This document shows positions 17,294-25,707 of a stretch of 64,000 bases of DNA, one piece after another; position 1 is the stretch's first letter; each line of letters opens with the position of its first letter. The DNA comes from Paraburkholderia bryophila (GTDB taxonomy: Bacteria > Pseudomonadota > Gammaproteobacteria > Burkholderiales > Burkholderiaceae): contig NZ_JACCAS010000001.1 of the NCBI RefSeq assembly GCF_013409255.1, positions 620,001 to 684,000 on the forward strand, read 5' to 3'. The notes under the pieces are model-generated. The model worked only from the letters and a program-made list of their open reading frames with translations. It did no database searches and had not been told where the DNA came from. Made by a program: the position numbers and the translations under genes.

Positions 17294-18187
17294 ATGGTCC
17301 GGGAAAAATTGTTGATGCTGGCCGTGCTGGCATCGGCCGCACATGGCGTGCTCGCGCAGGACGCAACGCCGACCATGACGAAGATTCAAACCAACGGCCT
17401 GATTTCGATCGGCCATCGCGAGACGTCGGTCCCGTTTTCCTATGTGGACAGCGACAACCAGGTCATCGGTTTTTCTCAGGATCTGTGCAACAAGGTTATC
17501 GACGCAGTCAAGGCGAAGACGAAACGGTCCGATCTGCGTATCCGGTTCATTCCGGTGACGTCGCAGAACCGCATTTCGCTGGTACAGAACGGCACCGTGG
17601 ATCTGGAATGCGGCGTGACGACGAACCTTGCCGCCCGGCAAAACCAGGTCGCGTTTTCCGATACATTCTTCGTGGCCACGACCCGGCTGCTGACGCGCAA
17701 AGACTCCGGCATCAAGGATTTCCCGGATCTCGCGGGCAAGACGGTCGTGACCAATCAGGGGACGACGTCCGAGCGCATCCTGAGAAAGATGAACGAAGAG
17801 AAGAAAATGAACATGCAGATCATCAGCGCCAAGGACTACGGCGAGGGCCGCCTGACGCTGGAAACCGGCCGCGCGGTGGCGTACATGATGGATGACGTTT
17901 TGCTGGCGGGCGCGCGCTCGCTAACGGCGAAGCCCGCTGACTGGGTGCTGGTCGGCACGCCGCAATCGTCCGAGGCTTATGGATTCATGCTGCGGAAAAA
18001 CGACCCTGAGTTCAAGAAGGTCGTCGACGATGCGATGCAGCAGGTCATGAAAGGCAAGGAGATCAACACAATGTACGACAAGTGGTTCATGAAGCCGGTC
18101 CCGCCGAAGAACCTCACGTTCGACTTTCCGATGAGCGACTCGTTGAAAAAGGTCTACGCGAATCCGAACGATACGGCGTTCGAATAA
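17294..18187 (+). CDS. gltI: Glutamate/aspartate ABC transporter binding protein (GltI type)
   Basis: The 297-residue periplasmic solute-binding protein resembles E. coli GltI over most of its length as I recall it: GHRETSVPFSYVD, PVTSQNRISLVQNGT, FECGVTT-like DLECGVTTN, EKKMNMQIISAKD, GRAVAYMMDDVLLAGAR and PVPPKNLTFDF. A Sec signal peptide occupies residues 1-21 (cleavage after VLA). It should bind Glu/Asp for import, but no permease or ATPase gene is adjacent, so it must work with a system encoded elsewhere. ATG 17294 follows GGGGAATGAG. The AT-rich dyad upstream probably carries its regulation. Confidence 0.9.
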   Translation: MVREKLLMLAVLASAAHGVLAQDATPTMTKIQTNGLISIGHRETSVPFSYVDSDNQVIGFSQDLCNKVIDAVKAKTKRSDLRIRFIPVTSQNRISLVQNGTVDLECGVTTNLAARQNQVAFSDTFFVATTRLLTRKDSGIKDFPDLAGKTVVTNQGTTSERILRKMNEEKKMNMQIISAKDYGEGRLTLETGRAVAYMMDDVLLAGARSLTAKPADWVLVGTPQSSEAYGFMLRKNDPEFKKVVDDAMQQVMKGKEINTMYDKWFMKPVPPKNLTFDFPMSDSLKKVYANPNDTAFE

Positions 18188-18266
18188 GGGCTGCGAACCG
18201 GCGTTGCGCGGTCACGGGTGCGTGTTCGCGCGACTACGACGACGCGTCATTGCGTGCGCGGCCGGT

Positions 18267-18713
18267 TCAGAACGCGCCGATCAGTGCCGCGACGGCTATC
18301 ACGAGCACTTGCACGACCGCGAGTATCGTCACCAGCCGGACGAGACGGGCGACGCCGCGCACGCGCGCGTCGAGCGTGCGTCCGGCCTTCGTTTCATCGA
18401 TCCAGCCGAGCCGCCGCAACGCGTGGTCGAGTGCCGCGAGTGCATCGTCTTCGTTCGTCAACGCGGTTGAATGTGCGAGCGTGCTGAACAACCGGCGATC
18501 GATCGCGACGCGGATCAGCAGCCATAGTGCGAGCACGGCCACCGCGCCGCTCACGCACACCACCGCGACGCACGGCCATGACCCCAGTGCGAAAGCGAGT
18601 GCGAGCCCCACCCACGCCGCCACCTGCGTGCAGATCGCGACGATCAGCCCAGCGTCGAGCAGGCCGCGCGCCGCGGCGATTTTGAATTGCACGCTGGCGG
18701 GTGTGTCGTTCAT
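18267..18713 (-). CDS. Small membrane protein of the lipid cluster
   Basis: 148 residues with two adjacent hydrophobic segments (about 18-45 and 48-70, with CTQVAAWVGLALAFALG and VAVVCVSGAVAVLALWLLI), a charged middle, and a third near the C-terminus (LVTILAVVQVLVIAVAALIG). It is probably an inner-membrane protein with three helices. Family not recognised. Its ATG overlaps the stop of the PAP2/phosphatase gene (ATGA), so it is the last gene of the leftward lipid operon and likely made together with it. E. coli ynbABCD has no such gene as I recall. Confidence 0.75.
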   Translation of the reverse strand: MNDTPASVQFKIAAARGLLDAGLIVAICTQVAAWVGLALAFALGSWPCVAVVCVSGAVAVLALWLLIRVAIDRRLFSTLAHSTALTNEDDALAALDHALRRLGWIDETKAGRTLDARVRGVARLVRLVTILAVVQVLVIAVAALIGAF

Positions 18714-20170
18714 GATCGAACCTCGGGTCCAGGCCGCGTGTTGTGTGGCGCTTCATGCCGCATTGGCGAACGCCAGTCGATATACCGCTGCAACAACGCC
18801 ACGCTCGGCGCCCGCAACACCACCTGCGGACGCGCTTCCCGCAACAGCGCCAGCGCGGCCTGTGCATCGTTCAACTGCAAATACGCAGCGAGCCACGCCG
18901 CCACCGTCAATGCGCTACGCGAATAGCCGAGCGCACAGCACACCAGCACGGTATGCCCCTGTTCACGCAACATCTCGATTGCGGCGACGGCTTGCTGCAA
19001 CTGCGCGAGCGTCGGCGGCAGCAAGTCGAGTTGCGGCACGCACACATAGTGGATCGCCGGATCGCGCCGGGCCCAGCCGGGCATTTCAGCGGTCAGGTCG
19101 ACAATCGCGGTGGCACGCGCCAGCCTCACCTCACGACGCGTCGGCGTACGTCCCACCAGCACCGAGTGACCCACCGGCGACGACGCCGCATGACGAAACG
19201 TCCACGCGCGCGAATTCACGAACGTGCCGAACACAGTCGGCAGGAACAGCGCGCCGGTCGCCCACGCGAGACCGCCCGCTTCGCTCTTCTGATACAACCC
19301 GGCATCCACACGCCAATAGACAATCGCGACGCACAGCACGGCCAGCGCGATCCAGCCAAGCAGCAACGCCGCGAACGGCGAATGCGGAATCGTCACGCAG
19401 GTGGCAATCAGAAACACCAGCGCCAACGCCGCATAGCGCCGCGCAATGCGGCGGGCGTGAGCCAGCACGGTGGGCGTGACCGGTTCGTCGACGGCACGCA
19501 CGCGGGACGTTCCATCGCCCCGCCGCAGCGGAAACAGAAACAGCGCGAAGCAGCCCACCGCCGCGCCGGTCGGCACATCGATCACGTGATGCTGATAGGT
19601 GGTCAGCACGGAAATGCCGATCAACGCGAACCAGCCATGCAACAGCCAACGCCACGCGCCGCGCGCCTGCAACGCATACACGGCCCACAACACCACCAGC
19701 AAACCGATATGCAGCGACGGCGCCTGATTGAACGGTTTGTCGAAACCCGCGAGCAACGTGAACAGCGCCCCGCTCATGCCACCGGCGGCCGGCCGCTCGA
19801 AGCTGAAGCGCAGCGGCCACGCAATAAAGCACACCACCGAAATAACCTGCACCGTCAACAGCCGCTTGACGTGGTCGAGCAACTCATCGCGCCAACGCCA
19901 CAGAAAAAACGACAGCGCGTACAGCAGATCGATCGACCAGTAAGGCACGATCGTCCACGGCCAGAAAGGAATGGCATGCTCCCAGCCGAACGCGAACGAA
20001 GGCACGCTCGCATGCCTTCCGGCCAGCCAGTTCGCGAAGCCATAGGTCGAAAAGAACACCAGACCCATGCCCGCCAGCAGCACGCATTTCAGCACGAAGG
20101 TAGCCGGCCGCGCGGCGGCTGCGTGGGGTGGCCACGTCACCGCGTCGGTGCGCGCGCCGCTGCCGCTCAT
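18710..20170 (-). CDS. PAP2-type phosphatase fused to dual-specificity phosphatase (YnbD-like)
   Basis: The 486-residue membrane protein has two enzymatic halves. The N-terminal half has several transmembrane helices and Aur1/PAP2 motifs: APSLHIG (PSLH for PSGH) and YQHHVIDVPTG. The C-terminal 150 residues are a tyrosine/dual-specificity phosphatase with CX5R loop CALGYSRS; the residue before the nucleophile Cys is Cys, not the usual His. The combination is that of E. coli YnbD. It may remove or swap a lipid headgroup phosphate at the inner membrane. ATG 20170 overlaps the upstream stop (ATGA), preferred over a longer frame. Confidence 0.85.
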   Translation of the reverse strand: MSGSGARTDAVTWPPHAAAARPATFVLKCVLLAGMGLVFFSTYGFANWLAGRHASVPSFAFGWEHAIPFWPWTIVPYWSIDLLYALSFFLWRWRDELLDHVKRLLTVQVISVVCFIAWPLRFSFERPAAGGMSGALFTLLAGFDKPFNQAPSLHIGLLVVLWAVYALQARGAWRWLLHGWFALIGISVLTTYQHHVIDVPTGAAVGCFALFLFPLRRGDGTSRVRAVDEPVTPTVLAHARRIARRYAALALVFLIATCVTIPHSPFAALLLGWIALAVLCVAIVYWRVDAGLYQKSEAGGLAWATGALFLPTVFGTFVNSRAWTFRHAASSPVGHSVLVGRTPTRREVRLARATAIVDLTAEMPGWARRDPAIHYVCVPQLDLLPPTLAQLQQAVAAIEMLREQGHTVLVCCALGYSRSALTVAAWLAAYLQLNDAQAALALLREARPQVVLRAPSVALLQRYIDWRSPMRHEAPHNTRPGPEVRS

Positions 20171-21930
20171 ACGTCCGCGACCCGTTGCGCGACGCTGACG
20201 GTGAAGATGCCCCATTCGTCGATGCGTTGCGCGATCTTGCGAAAGCCCGCGCTCGCCACCAGCTCATCGAGCTCGGCTTGCGAGCGACGGCGCATCACCC
20301 ACGCGGCCTCGCCGCGATGGTTCTTCAGCGTACGCGCGATGAATTCCAGCTGCGGATGCCACGGCTGCCCCGTATAAACCAGGTAACCGCCGGGCGCGAC
20401 GGAGCGCGCGAGGCCGCCGAGCGATGCGCGGATCATCGCGTTGTCGCTGAACAGTTCGTACAGCCCCGACACGATGGCCAGATTCGGGCGCGGTTCGAGC
20501 TTGGCGAGCGCTTCGGCGTCGAACGCGTCGCCTTGTTCGAAACGCGCCTTCGTGCCGAAGCCTTTCTGAATGATCAGCGCGCGGCCGGCCTCGACATTCG
20601 GCGGACTGTAATCGCGCAGCAGAATATGTTCGATGCCTGTCCGGCTCAGCGCGGCCGCGCCAATGGCGTCGAGCACATAGCGCCCGTGCCCCGCGGCAAT
20701 ATCGACGATCCGCACCGGCTGGCCGTCCCGCCGCAGGCGCGCGATGGCATCGGCGATCAGCGCTTCGATATGAATCTTGCGCTGACGAATGCCGCGCCAG
20801 CCGATCGATTCGAGATAGTTGCGGTCGATCAGCCGGCCGAGCGGCGAACGCCCTTCCGCGCGATTGCGGTACACATAGTCGAGCGACGAGCCGGAATCGA
20901 AGCCGCGCTGGAACCCGAGCGCGATCCCCGCAGAGAACCACGACGACAGCCGCAAACCGCCGCGCACCAACGCCCAGTAGGCGCCTTTCAACGGCTGCGG
21001 CGGCTGCTTCAGACCCGCGAATTCGTCATAGAACGGCCCACGCTCATGCGCGTCGAGCAACGAGACCGGCGCGCTCGGCGCATCGTATTCCTGCAGGACG
21101 AACGCGCGAATCGGCGCGATGGCGCGGCTGCGCTCCAACTCACCGAGCGTGTCGTGATGAAAACCGTCGAGCACGATGCGCTCCTTGCGCGCCGAACTCA
21201 GCCGTTCGTAAAACTGGTCCTGCGGCTGCCGACGCACGACCCAATCGGCGCCGGAGATCAGCACTTGCGTCGGCACCTTGATCGCGGCGGCGTCGGCCAC
21301 CACGCGTTGGGCCATATCGTGCAGATCGAGCAGCATGTTGACCGCGATGGCGCGCGCGATCAGCGGATCGGACTGGTAGCTGGCGACGCGCTCGGGGTCG
21401 TGCGTCAGCAGCTTCGGCTTCACATAGCTATTGACGAAGAAGCGCCCGCGCAGCCGGTACATGAGCCGCAAAGCCGGCAACGCGAGCGGCACATACAGCT
21501 TGATGCTGAAGGCCGGCGCGGCCAGCACCAGCGCGCGCAGCGGCGGCGCGTAATCGTGCACCCACGCGGCGACCAGCACAGCGCCGACGCTCTGGCCGAT
21601 CACCGTCATGTCTTCGATCGCGATGCCGTGGGTGTCGCGGATATGCTCGGCGAACGTCTGAACGTCGCGCACCGAAGCCGCCGCGCTCGGACTGTAGCCG
21701 CGTTCGCCCGGCGAATGGCCGTGGCCCCGCGCGTCCCACGCGAAGAACGCATGCTCGGGCAGATCGAGTTCGTCGACGAGATGGGCCATGCGCGCCGAGT
21801 GTTCGTGACCACGATGAAACAGCAGCACGGCGCCACGGCAACGTTCGCCGGCAACCGGCCAATGGCGGTAGAACAGCGCCTCGCCGTCGTGCGTGACAAA
21901 CGTGTGTTCCCCGGCAGTGCGGCTCGTCAT
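20167..21930 (-). CDS. Alpha/beta hydrolase fused to SAM methyltransferase (YnbC-like)
   Basis: The 587-residue fusion starts MTSRTAGEHTFVTHDG at ATG 21930. The N-terminal 300 residues are a monoacylglycerol-lipase-like hydrolase: HRGHEHSARM oxyanion region, DARGHGHSPGERG, and nucleophile S114 in GQSVGA. After a linker, residues 300-587 form a class I methyltransferase with SAM loop VDIAAGHGRYVLDAI. Size and domain order match E. coli YnbC (about 585 residues). Both active sites look intact. Substrates are unknown; the neighbours suggest a glycerolipid or its headgroup. Cytoplasmic, no signal peptide. The upstream CDP-alcohol transferase ends 64 bases before the start. Confidence 0.87.
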   Translation of the reverse strand: MTSRTAGEHTFVTHDGEALFYRHWPVAGERCRGAVLLFHRGHEHSARMAHLVDELDLPEHAFFAWDARGHGHSPGERGYSPSAAASVRDVQTFAEHIRDTHGIAIEDMTVIGQSVGAVLVAAWVHDYAPPLRALVLAAPAFSIKLYVPLALPALRLMYRLRGRFFVNSYVKPKLLTHDPERVASYQSDPLIARAIAVNMLLDLHDMAQRVVADAAAIKVPTQVLISGADWVVRRQPQDQFYERLSSARKERIVLDGFHHDTLGELERSRAIAPIRAFVLQEYDAPSAPVSLLDAHERGPFYDEFAGLKQPPQPLKGAYWALVRGGLRLSSWFSAGIALGFQRGFDSGSSLDYVYRNRAEGRSPLGRLIDRNYLESIGWRGIRQRKIHIEALIADAIARLRRDGQPVRIVDIAAGHGRYVLDAIGAAALSRTGIEHILLRDYSPPNVEAGRALIIQKGFGTKARFEQGDAFDAEALAKLEPRPNLAIVSGLYELFSDNAMIRASLGGLARSVAPGGYLVYTGQPWHPQLEFIARTLKNHRGEAAWVMRRRSQAELDELVASAGFRKIAQRIDEWGIFTVSVAQRVADV

Positions 21931-21994
21931 GGAAGTCCCCTCGAACGTGGAATGGTACTCGCGGCCCGGCTGCGTGCCCCGCCGGGTTTCTGAT

Positions 21995-22591
21995 TCAGCG
22001 CGCCTCGGCAACCCCGTTGCGCACCCGTTGGCCCATTGTCACGAGCGCCAGCACAACCAGCGCGCGCCACAGCCACGTGGCCCACGGCGCGACCGTCAGG
22101 CCGAGGCCGATCCACAGGCCGAATGCGCCGATCACCACCGCGCGATCGCTTTTGCCGAGCGGGCCGTCGTAGCGGCGCGTGGCGCCCGCCAGCGGCCCGA
22201 CCAAACCCGCGCACTCGACCACCGCGGCGGCCAGCGCGAACGCCCAGATATCCGCAGCATTGAATGCGGCGATGACCAGAAACGGTAAAACGAGTGCGAT
22301 GTCGGAAATCACGTCGCCTAACTCGTTCAAATACGCGCCGAGCGCGCTCTTTTGTCCGAATTCACGCGCCAGCATCCCATCGATCGCATTGAGCGCCATG
22401 CGCAGGAACAGCCAGATCGGGATCAGCAGGAACAGCCGGTAATAACCCGCCGCCGCTACGCCGCCCACCACGATCGAGCCGAGTGCCGCCGTCACCGTGA
22501 CCTGATTGGCCGTTACACCGACGCGCGCGAGTTGGCGCACCAAAGGCCGCAGCAGATTCTGGAACTTCGGTTTGAGTGCGTAGATGCTCAT
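21995..22591 (-). CDS. CDP-alcohol phosphatidyltransferase (YnbA-like)
   Basis: The 198-residue inner-membrane protein has about six hydrophobic helices and the family motif at residues 68-97. It departs from the D-x2-DG-x2-AR-x8-G-x3-D-x3-D rule: Asn stands at the first (N68) and third (N89) Asp positions, while D71, D93 and an extra D97 remain. Members should transfer a phosphatidyl group from CDP-diacylglycerol to an alcohol. The Asn changes may mark a distinct subfamily with another acceptor, or altered metal binding. It is the first gene of the leftward operon with the YnbC- and YnbD-like genes. Start ATG 22591. Confidence 0.87.
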   Translation of the reverse strand: MSIYALKPKFQNLLRPLVRQLARVGVTANQVTVTAALGSIVVGGVAAAGYYRLFLLIPIWLFLRMALNAIDGMLAREFGQKSALGAYLNELGDVISDIALVLPFLVIAAFNAADIWAFALAAAVVECAGLVGPLAGATRRYDGPLGKSDRAVVIGAFGLWIGLGLTVAPWATWLWRALVVLALVTMGQRVRNGVAEAR

Positions 22592-22830
22592 ATTTATTTA
22601 ACAGTTCAAACGGGTTAACCAGCCCATACGCGAATTGCCCGGAAACGAAATTGTCCCGAGCCTGTTTTTCGAGCTATTAGAAACAGCGACATCGTCATTT
22701 AAATGGGAGGAAAGGTCAAGAATCACCCTGCTCTTTAAATCGATGTGGTGATCGACGAAAAAAATCGTCATAATGCCGCGACCGAAACGCCACCGGCGTT
22801 CAGAATGGCGCAATCAATGAGTCGGATTCA
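22592..22830. other. Divergent promoter region of the lipid cluster
   Basis: 239 AT-enriched bases between the leftward YnbA-like and rightward acyltransferase genes. It holds the palindrome CATTTAAATG (22696-22705) and a small GACGA/TCGTC hairpin around seven A residues (22754-22769), with CATAAT just after it as a possible rightward -10. No strong -35 was found. Confidence 0.4.
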
Positions 22831-23460
22831 ATGAGTATCTGGCACGCATGGCAACGCGATTGTCTGCTGGGTGTAGTGCGTCTCGTGGCAGGCGCCTATC
22901 CGGTCTGGCATCACGGCACACCGAACGCAACGCAGAAGATTTACTTCTCCAATCACACCAGCCACGTCGACACACTGGCGATTCTCGCCGCGCTGCCCCG
23001 CGAGTTGCGCTCGCAGGTGCGGCCCGTCGCGGCGCGCGACTATTGGGAGCGCGGCAAGGCCAAGGTGCACATCGCCAATAACCTGCTCAACGTGGTGCTG
23101 ATCGACCGCAAGAAAGAAGGCGACGGCGATCCGCTAGAGCCCGTGCGCGAAGCGTTGCGGCTCGGCTATTCGATCATTATTTTTCCGGAAGGCACGCGCA
23201 GCGCCGAGGCCTTGCCGCAGGCGTTCAAAAGCGGCCTGTACCGGCTCGCCGGCGAGTTTCCAACGGTCGAGCTGTGCCCGGTCTATCTGGAGAACCTGCA
23301 GCGCATCATGCCCAAGGGCGCGATCTGGCCGGTGCCGCTGATCTGCAAGGTGCATTTCGGCGCCACGATCACACTGGCCGACAACGAGCCCAAGGCGGAT
23401 TTTCTGCAGCGCGCGCGGGAGCGCATCGTCGAACTTTCGCCGGTACGCCACGCGGATTGA
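22831..23460 (+). CDS. 1-acyl-sn-glycerol-3-phosphate acyltransferase-like (PlsC family)
   Basis: The 209-residue protein carries the acyltransferase block I NHTSHVD (N41-D47, catalytic H42-x4-D47) and block III FPEGTRS (118-124). Such enzymes acylate lysophosphatidate or related acceptors at the membrane. It is short for PlsC and has only a weak N-terminal hydrophobic stretch (about 11-25). It starts the rightward half of the cluster and is followed 36 bases on by the cdsA-like gene, so acyl transfer followed by CDP activation is the natural reading. E. coli ynbABCD lacks this gene as I recall. Start ATG 22831. Confidence 0.88.
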   Translation: MSIWHAWQRDCLLGVVRLVAGAYPVWHHGTPNATQKIYFSNHTSHVDTLAILAALPRELRSQVRPVAARDYWERGKAKVHIANNLLNVVLIDRKKEGDGDPLEPVREALRLGYSIIIFPEGTRSAEALPQAFKSGLYRLAGEFPTVELCPVYLENLQRIMPKGAIWPVPLICKVHFGATITLADNEPKADFLQRARERIVELSPVRHAD

Positions 23461-23496
23461 CGGGACTCGCATAACAACAACGGGGAAACACACACG

Positions 23497-24429
23497 ATGA
23501 GAACCGCGTTCTGGGAACTCGTGGCCGGCCTGACCGGCTTTCTGGCGATCGCTTCGGTGATCGGCGGCCTGCTCGCCTGGCGCGATGGCGGCCGTAGCAC
23601 GACCATCGCCAATCTGAATCAGCGTATTCGCGCATGGTGGGGAATGATCGCAATCATGGCGATCGCGATCGGCCTGGGGCCGACCGCCACTTACATCGTG
23701 TTCGCCTTCGTGTCGTATATGGCGCTGCGCGAGTTCATCACGCTGACGCCTACTTCGCCGAGCGATCACACCACGCTGTTTATCTGCTTCTTCATCGCGA
23801 TTCCGGTGCAGTACCTGCTGCTGTGGGTGAACTGGTACGGCATGTTCTCGATCTTCGTGCCGGTGCATCTGTTCATCACGTTGTCGCTGGTGTCCGCGCT
23901 CACGCAGGACACGCATGAATTCCTCAGCCGTAGTTCGAAGATTCATTGGGCGCTGATGGTGTGCGTGTACGGTCTGAGTCACGCGCCCGCGCTGCTGATT
24001 CTGGATATTCCCGGCTATCAGGGCGAAAACGCGCTGCTGCTGTTCTTCTTCCTGCTGGTGGTGCAGATCAGCGACGTGTTCCAGTACGTGGTCGGCAAGC
24101 TGTTCGGCAAACGCAAGATCGCGCCGAAGCTGAGTCCTTCGAAAACCGTCGAAGGGTTTATCGGCGGCGGGCTGCTCGCTACGCTGTCGGGGGCCGCGCT
24201 TTACCGGATCACGCCGTTCAGTTTCGGTGCGGCGTTTCTGATGTCGCTCGCTATCGTGCTGGCGGGGTTCGTCGGCGGACTGGTGCTGTCTGCTGTTAAG
24301 CGCTCGCTCGGGGCGAAAGACTGGGGGTCGATGATCGCCGGACACGGCGGTGCGCTCGATCGCGTCGATTCGATCTGCTTTGCCGCACCGGTGTTTTTTC
24401 ACCTGGTGCGATATCTGTATGTGAACTGA
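23497..24429 (+). CDS. Phosphatidate cytidylyltransferase paralogue (CdsA/YnbB-like)
   Basis: The 310-residue integral membrane enzyme has about eight hydrophobic helices and the CdsA signature near the C-terminus: SAVKRSLGAKDWGSM followed by GHGGALDRVD. It should make CDP-diacylglycerol from phosphatidate and CTP, feeding the YnbA-like transferase encoded divergently. Size and context match E. coli YnbB rather than the housekeeping cdsA, which usually sits by uppS, rseP and bamA. Start ATG 23497 follows GGGG-rich leader AACGGGGAAAC. It ends 36 bases from the next gene, which converges on it. Confidence 0.9.
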   Translation: MRTAFWELVAGLTGFLAIASVIGGLLAWRDGGRSTTIANLNQRIRAWWGMIAIMAIAIGLGPTATYIVFAFVSYMALREFITLTPTSPSDHTTLFICFFIAIPVQYLLLWVNWYGMFSIFVPVHLFITLSLVSALTQDTHEFLSRSSKIHWALMVCVYGLSHAPALLILDIPGYQGENALLLFFFLLVVQISDVFQYVVGKLFGKRKIAPKLSPSKTVEGFIGGGLLATLSGAALYRITPFSFGAAFLMSLAIVLAGFVGGLVLSAVKRSLGAKDWGSMIAGHGGALDRVDSICFAAPVFFHLVRYLYVN

Positions 24430-24464
24430 GGGATGGTGCGGTTGAGGTGCGGCTTGGTTGCGGG

Positions 24465-25456
24465 TTAGTTGTTCGAGCAACCGCCGCAGCTGCTGGAACT
24501 GCAACTGCTGGAACTGCTGCAACTGCTGCAACTGCTGGAGCTGCAACTGCTGCCGTCGATGCCGCCGCCAGAACCGCTGCTGCCGACCACCCCCGGTACG
24601 TTGAGGGCGCGCCCCTTGTCGGCCCGCTGCGGCCCAAGCCCGGCAGCCGCTTCATCACGATCACGTAGGCAAGCGCAAACAGGATCACGCCGATCACCAG
24701 CAGCATGACCGGCCGGTCCCGGCTCATGCCGACGCAAATTTTCGCGAAGCCGAGCGCCGCCACACACAGCGCCAGCACACGCGCGACGAACAGCAAGCCG
24801 CGCATGCCACCGCGCTTCCATAGCCAGCCGCTTTCGATCAACTCCGCGTTGAACGATTTTTCCTGCAGCATCAATTGCGCGCGGAACGCCACGTAATCGG
24901 CCCGGCCGTTTTTTCTCGCCCGCAACCATTGCCACTCCGCCGCATAACGGCCGGCCATGGCGACGTCCTCGGCCTTCACGGAGGGCTTTCTGCTCGGGTA
25001 AGGCGAAAAGCTGATCGCGCCGGCATCGATCAGCGCGAGCGTCGCGACATTGCCCGGCGTGTGGTGCAGCGGTGCGCCCAACACCTGAGCGCAAAAGACG
25101 TCCCAGTATTCCCGGGTGTATTCGAGGTGCAGATGCCACGCGGCATCCACCGCTTTGGACGGCGTCGCGACCTGCCCCGTCGACACCGCGAGAAACGTGA
25201 AGCGCTTGTATTCGGCGATCACCTCGGCGGTATGGTCGCTCGACCAGCCTTCGCGCTGCGCGAGGCGCACGCTGTACGGCAGCGCGACATTCGGTGCGTC
25301 GAGCGAATACGCGTGGAGGCGCTCGATCAGCGCGCACTGGGCGGCGCTCATGGGCCGCGGCGAGAGCGCCGTTAGTGCGGCTTGCGGCGTGACGGCCGTG
25401 GACGGGCGGTTTGAATATCGGCGCATGGATCGGGTGAAATCTCGCGACGCAATCAT
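24465..25456 (-). CDS. Membrane protein with Ser/Cys-rich tail (TIGR04222/GRDP-like), apparent frameshift
   Basis: Two frames must be joined to give a sensible protein. The first covers about 290 residues: the motif DAAWHLHLEYTREYW with LHHTPG (glycine-rich-domain-protein likeness) and two helices (LLFVARVLALCVAALGFA and VMLLVIGVILFALAYVIV). If it continues unshifted it becomes arginine-rich and runs to 24296 into the opposite strand of the cdsA-like gene. A -1 shift gives the tail VVGSSGSGGG then about 25 Ser/Cys residues ending CGGCSNN at 24465, clear of cdsA. Five C residues at 24590-24594 are a likely indel site. Sequencing error, real mutation or recoding cannot be told apart. Start uncertain (25456, 25426 or 25351). 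Confidence 0.6.
24486..24556. repeat. CTG/CAACTG microrepeat encoding the Ser/Cys tail
   Basis: Imperfect tandem copies of CTGCAACTG, CTGGAACTG and CTGCTG. Read leftward they encode alternating Ser and Cys runs. A plausible place for slippage and length variation. Confidence 0.75.
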
Positions 25457-25707
25457 TCGACACGCAAGCGCCGAACTGTTGGAAATGAGCGCCCTCTTAA
25501 ACTGAAATGAGTACCCCGTTTTTCAGCCGGTTTATCGCATTGGATTCTAGTCGAGCAGAATGCCCGGACTATAGCGTTTTGGTGGCGATGTCAAAGCCGT
25601 ACGCGCGCCCGAGGATTTACCCGCGCGCGATTGTCGAATGAGCGGCCTCGCACTGTTTCTTTCCGGTTCAGATCCGATAAACAGATTCGCTCAGACGATC
25701 TTCCCCG

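Noticed and set aside
18195..18268. GAACCGGC / GCCGGTTC inverted pair as terminator between gltI and the small membrane protein
   Set aside because: The arms are about 58 bases apart, overlap the next gene's stop, and no U-run follows.
18743..21993. Two long rightward frames (544 and 621 residues) opposite the YnbD- and YnbC-like genes
   Set aside because: Arg/His-rich antisense shadows; the leftward frames have intact active-site motifs and ATGA couplings.
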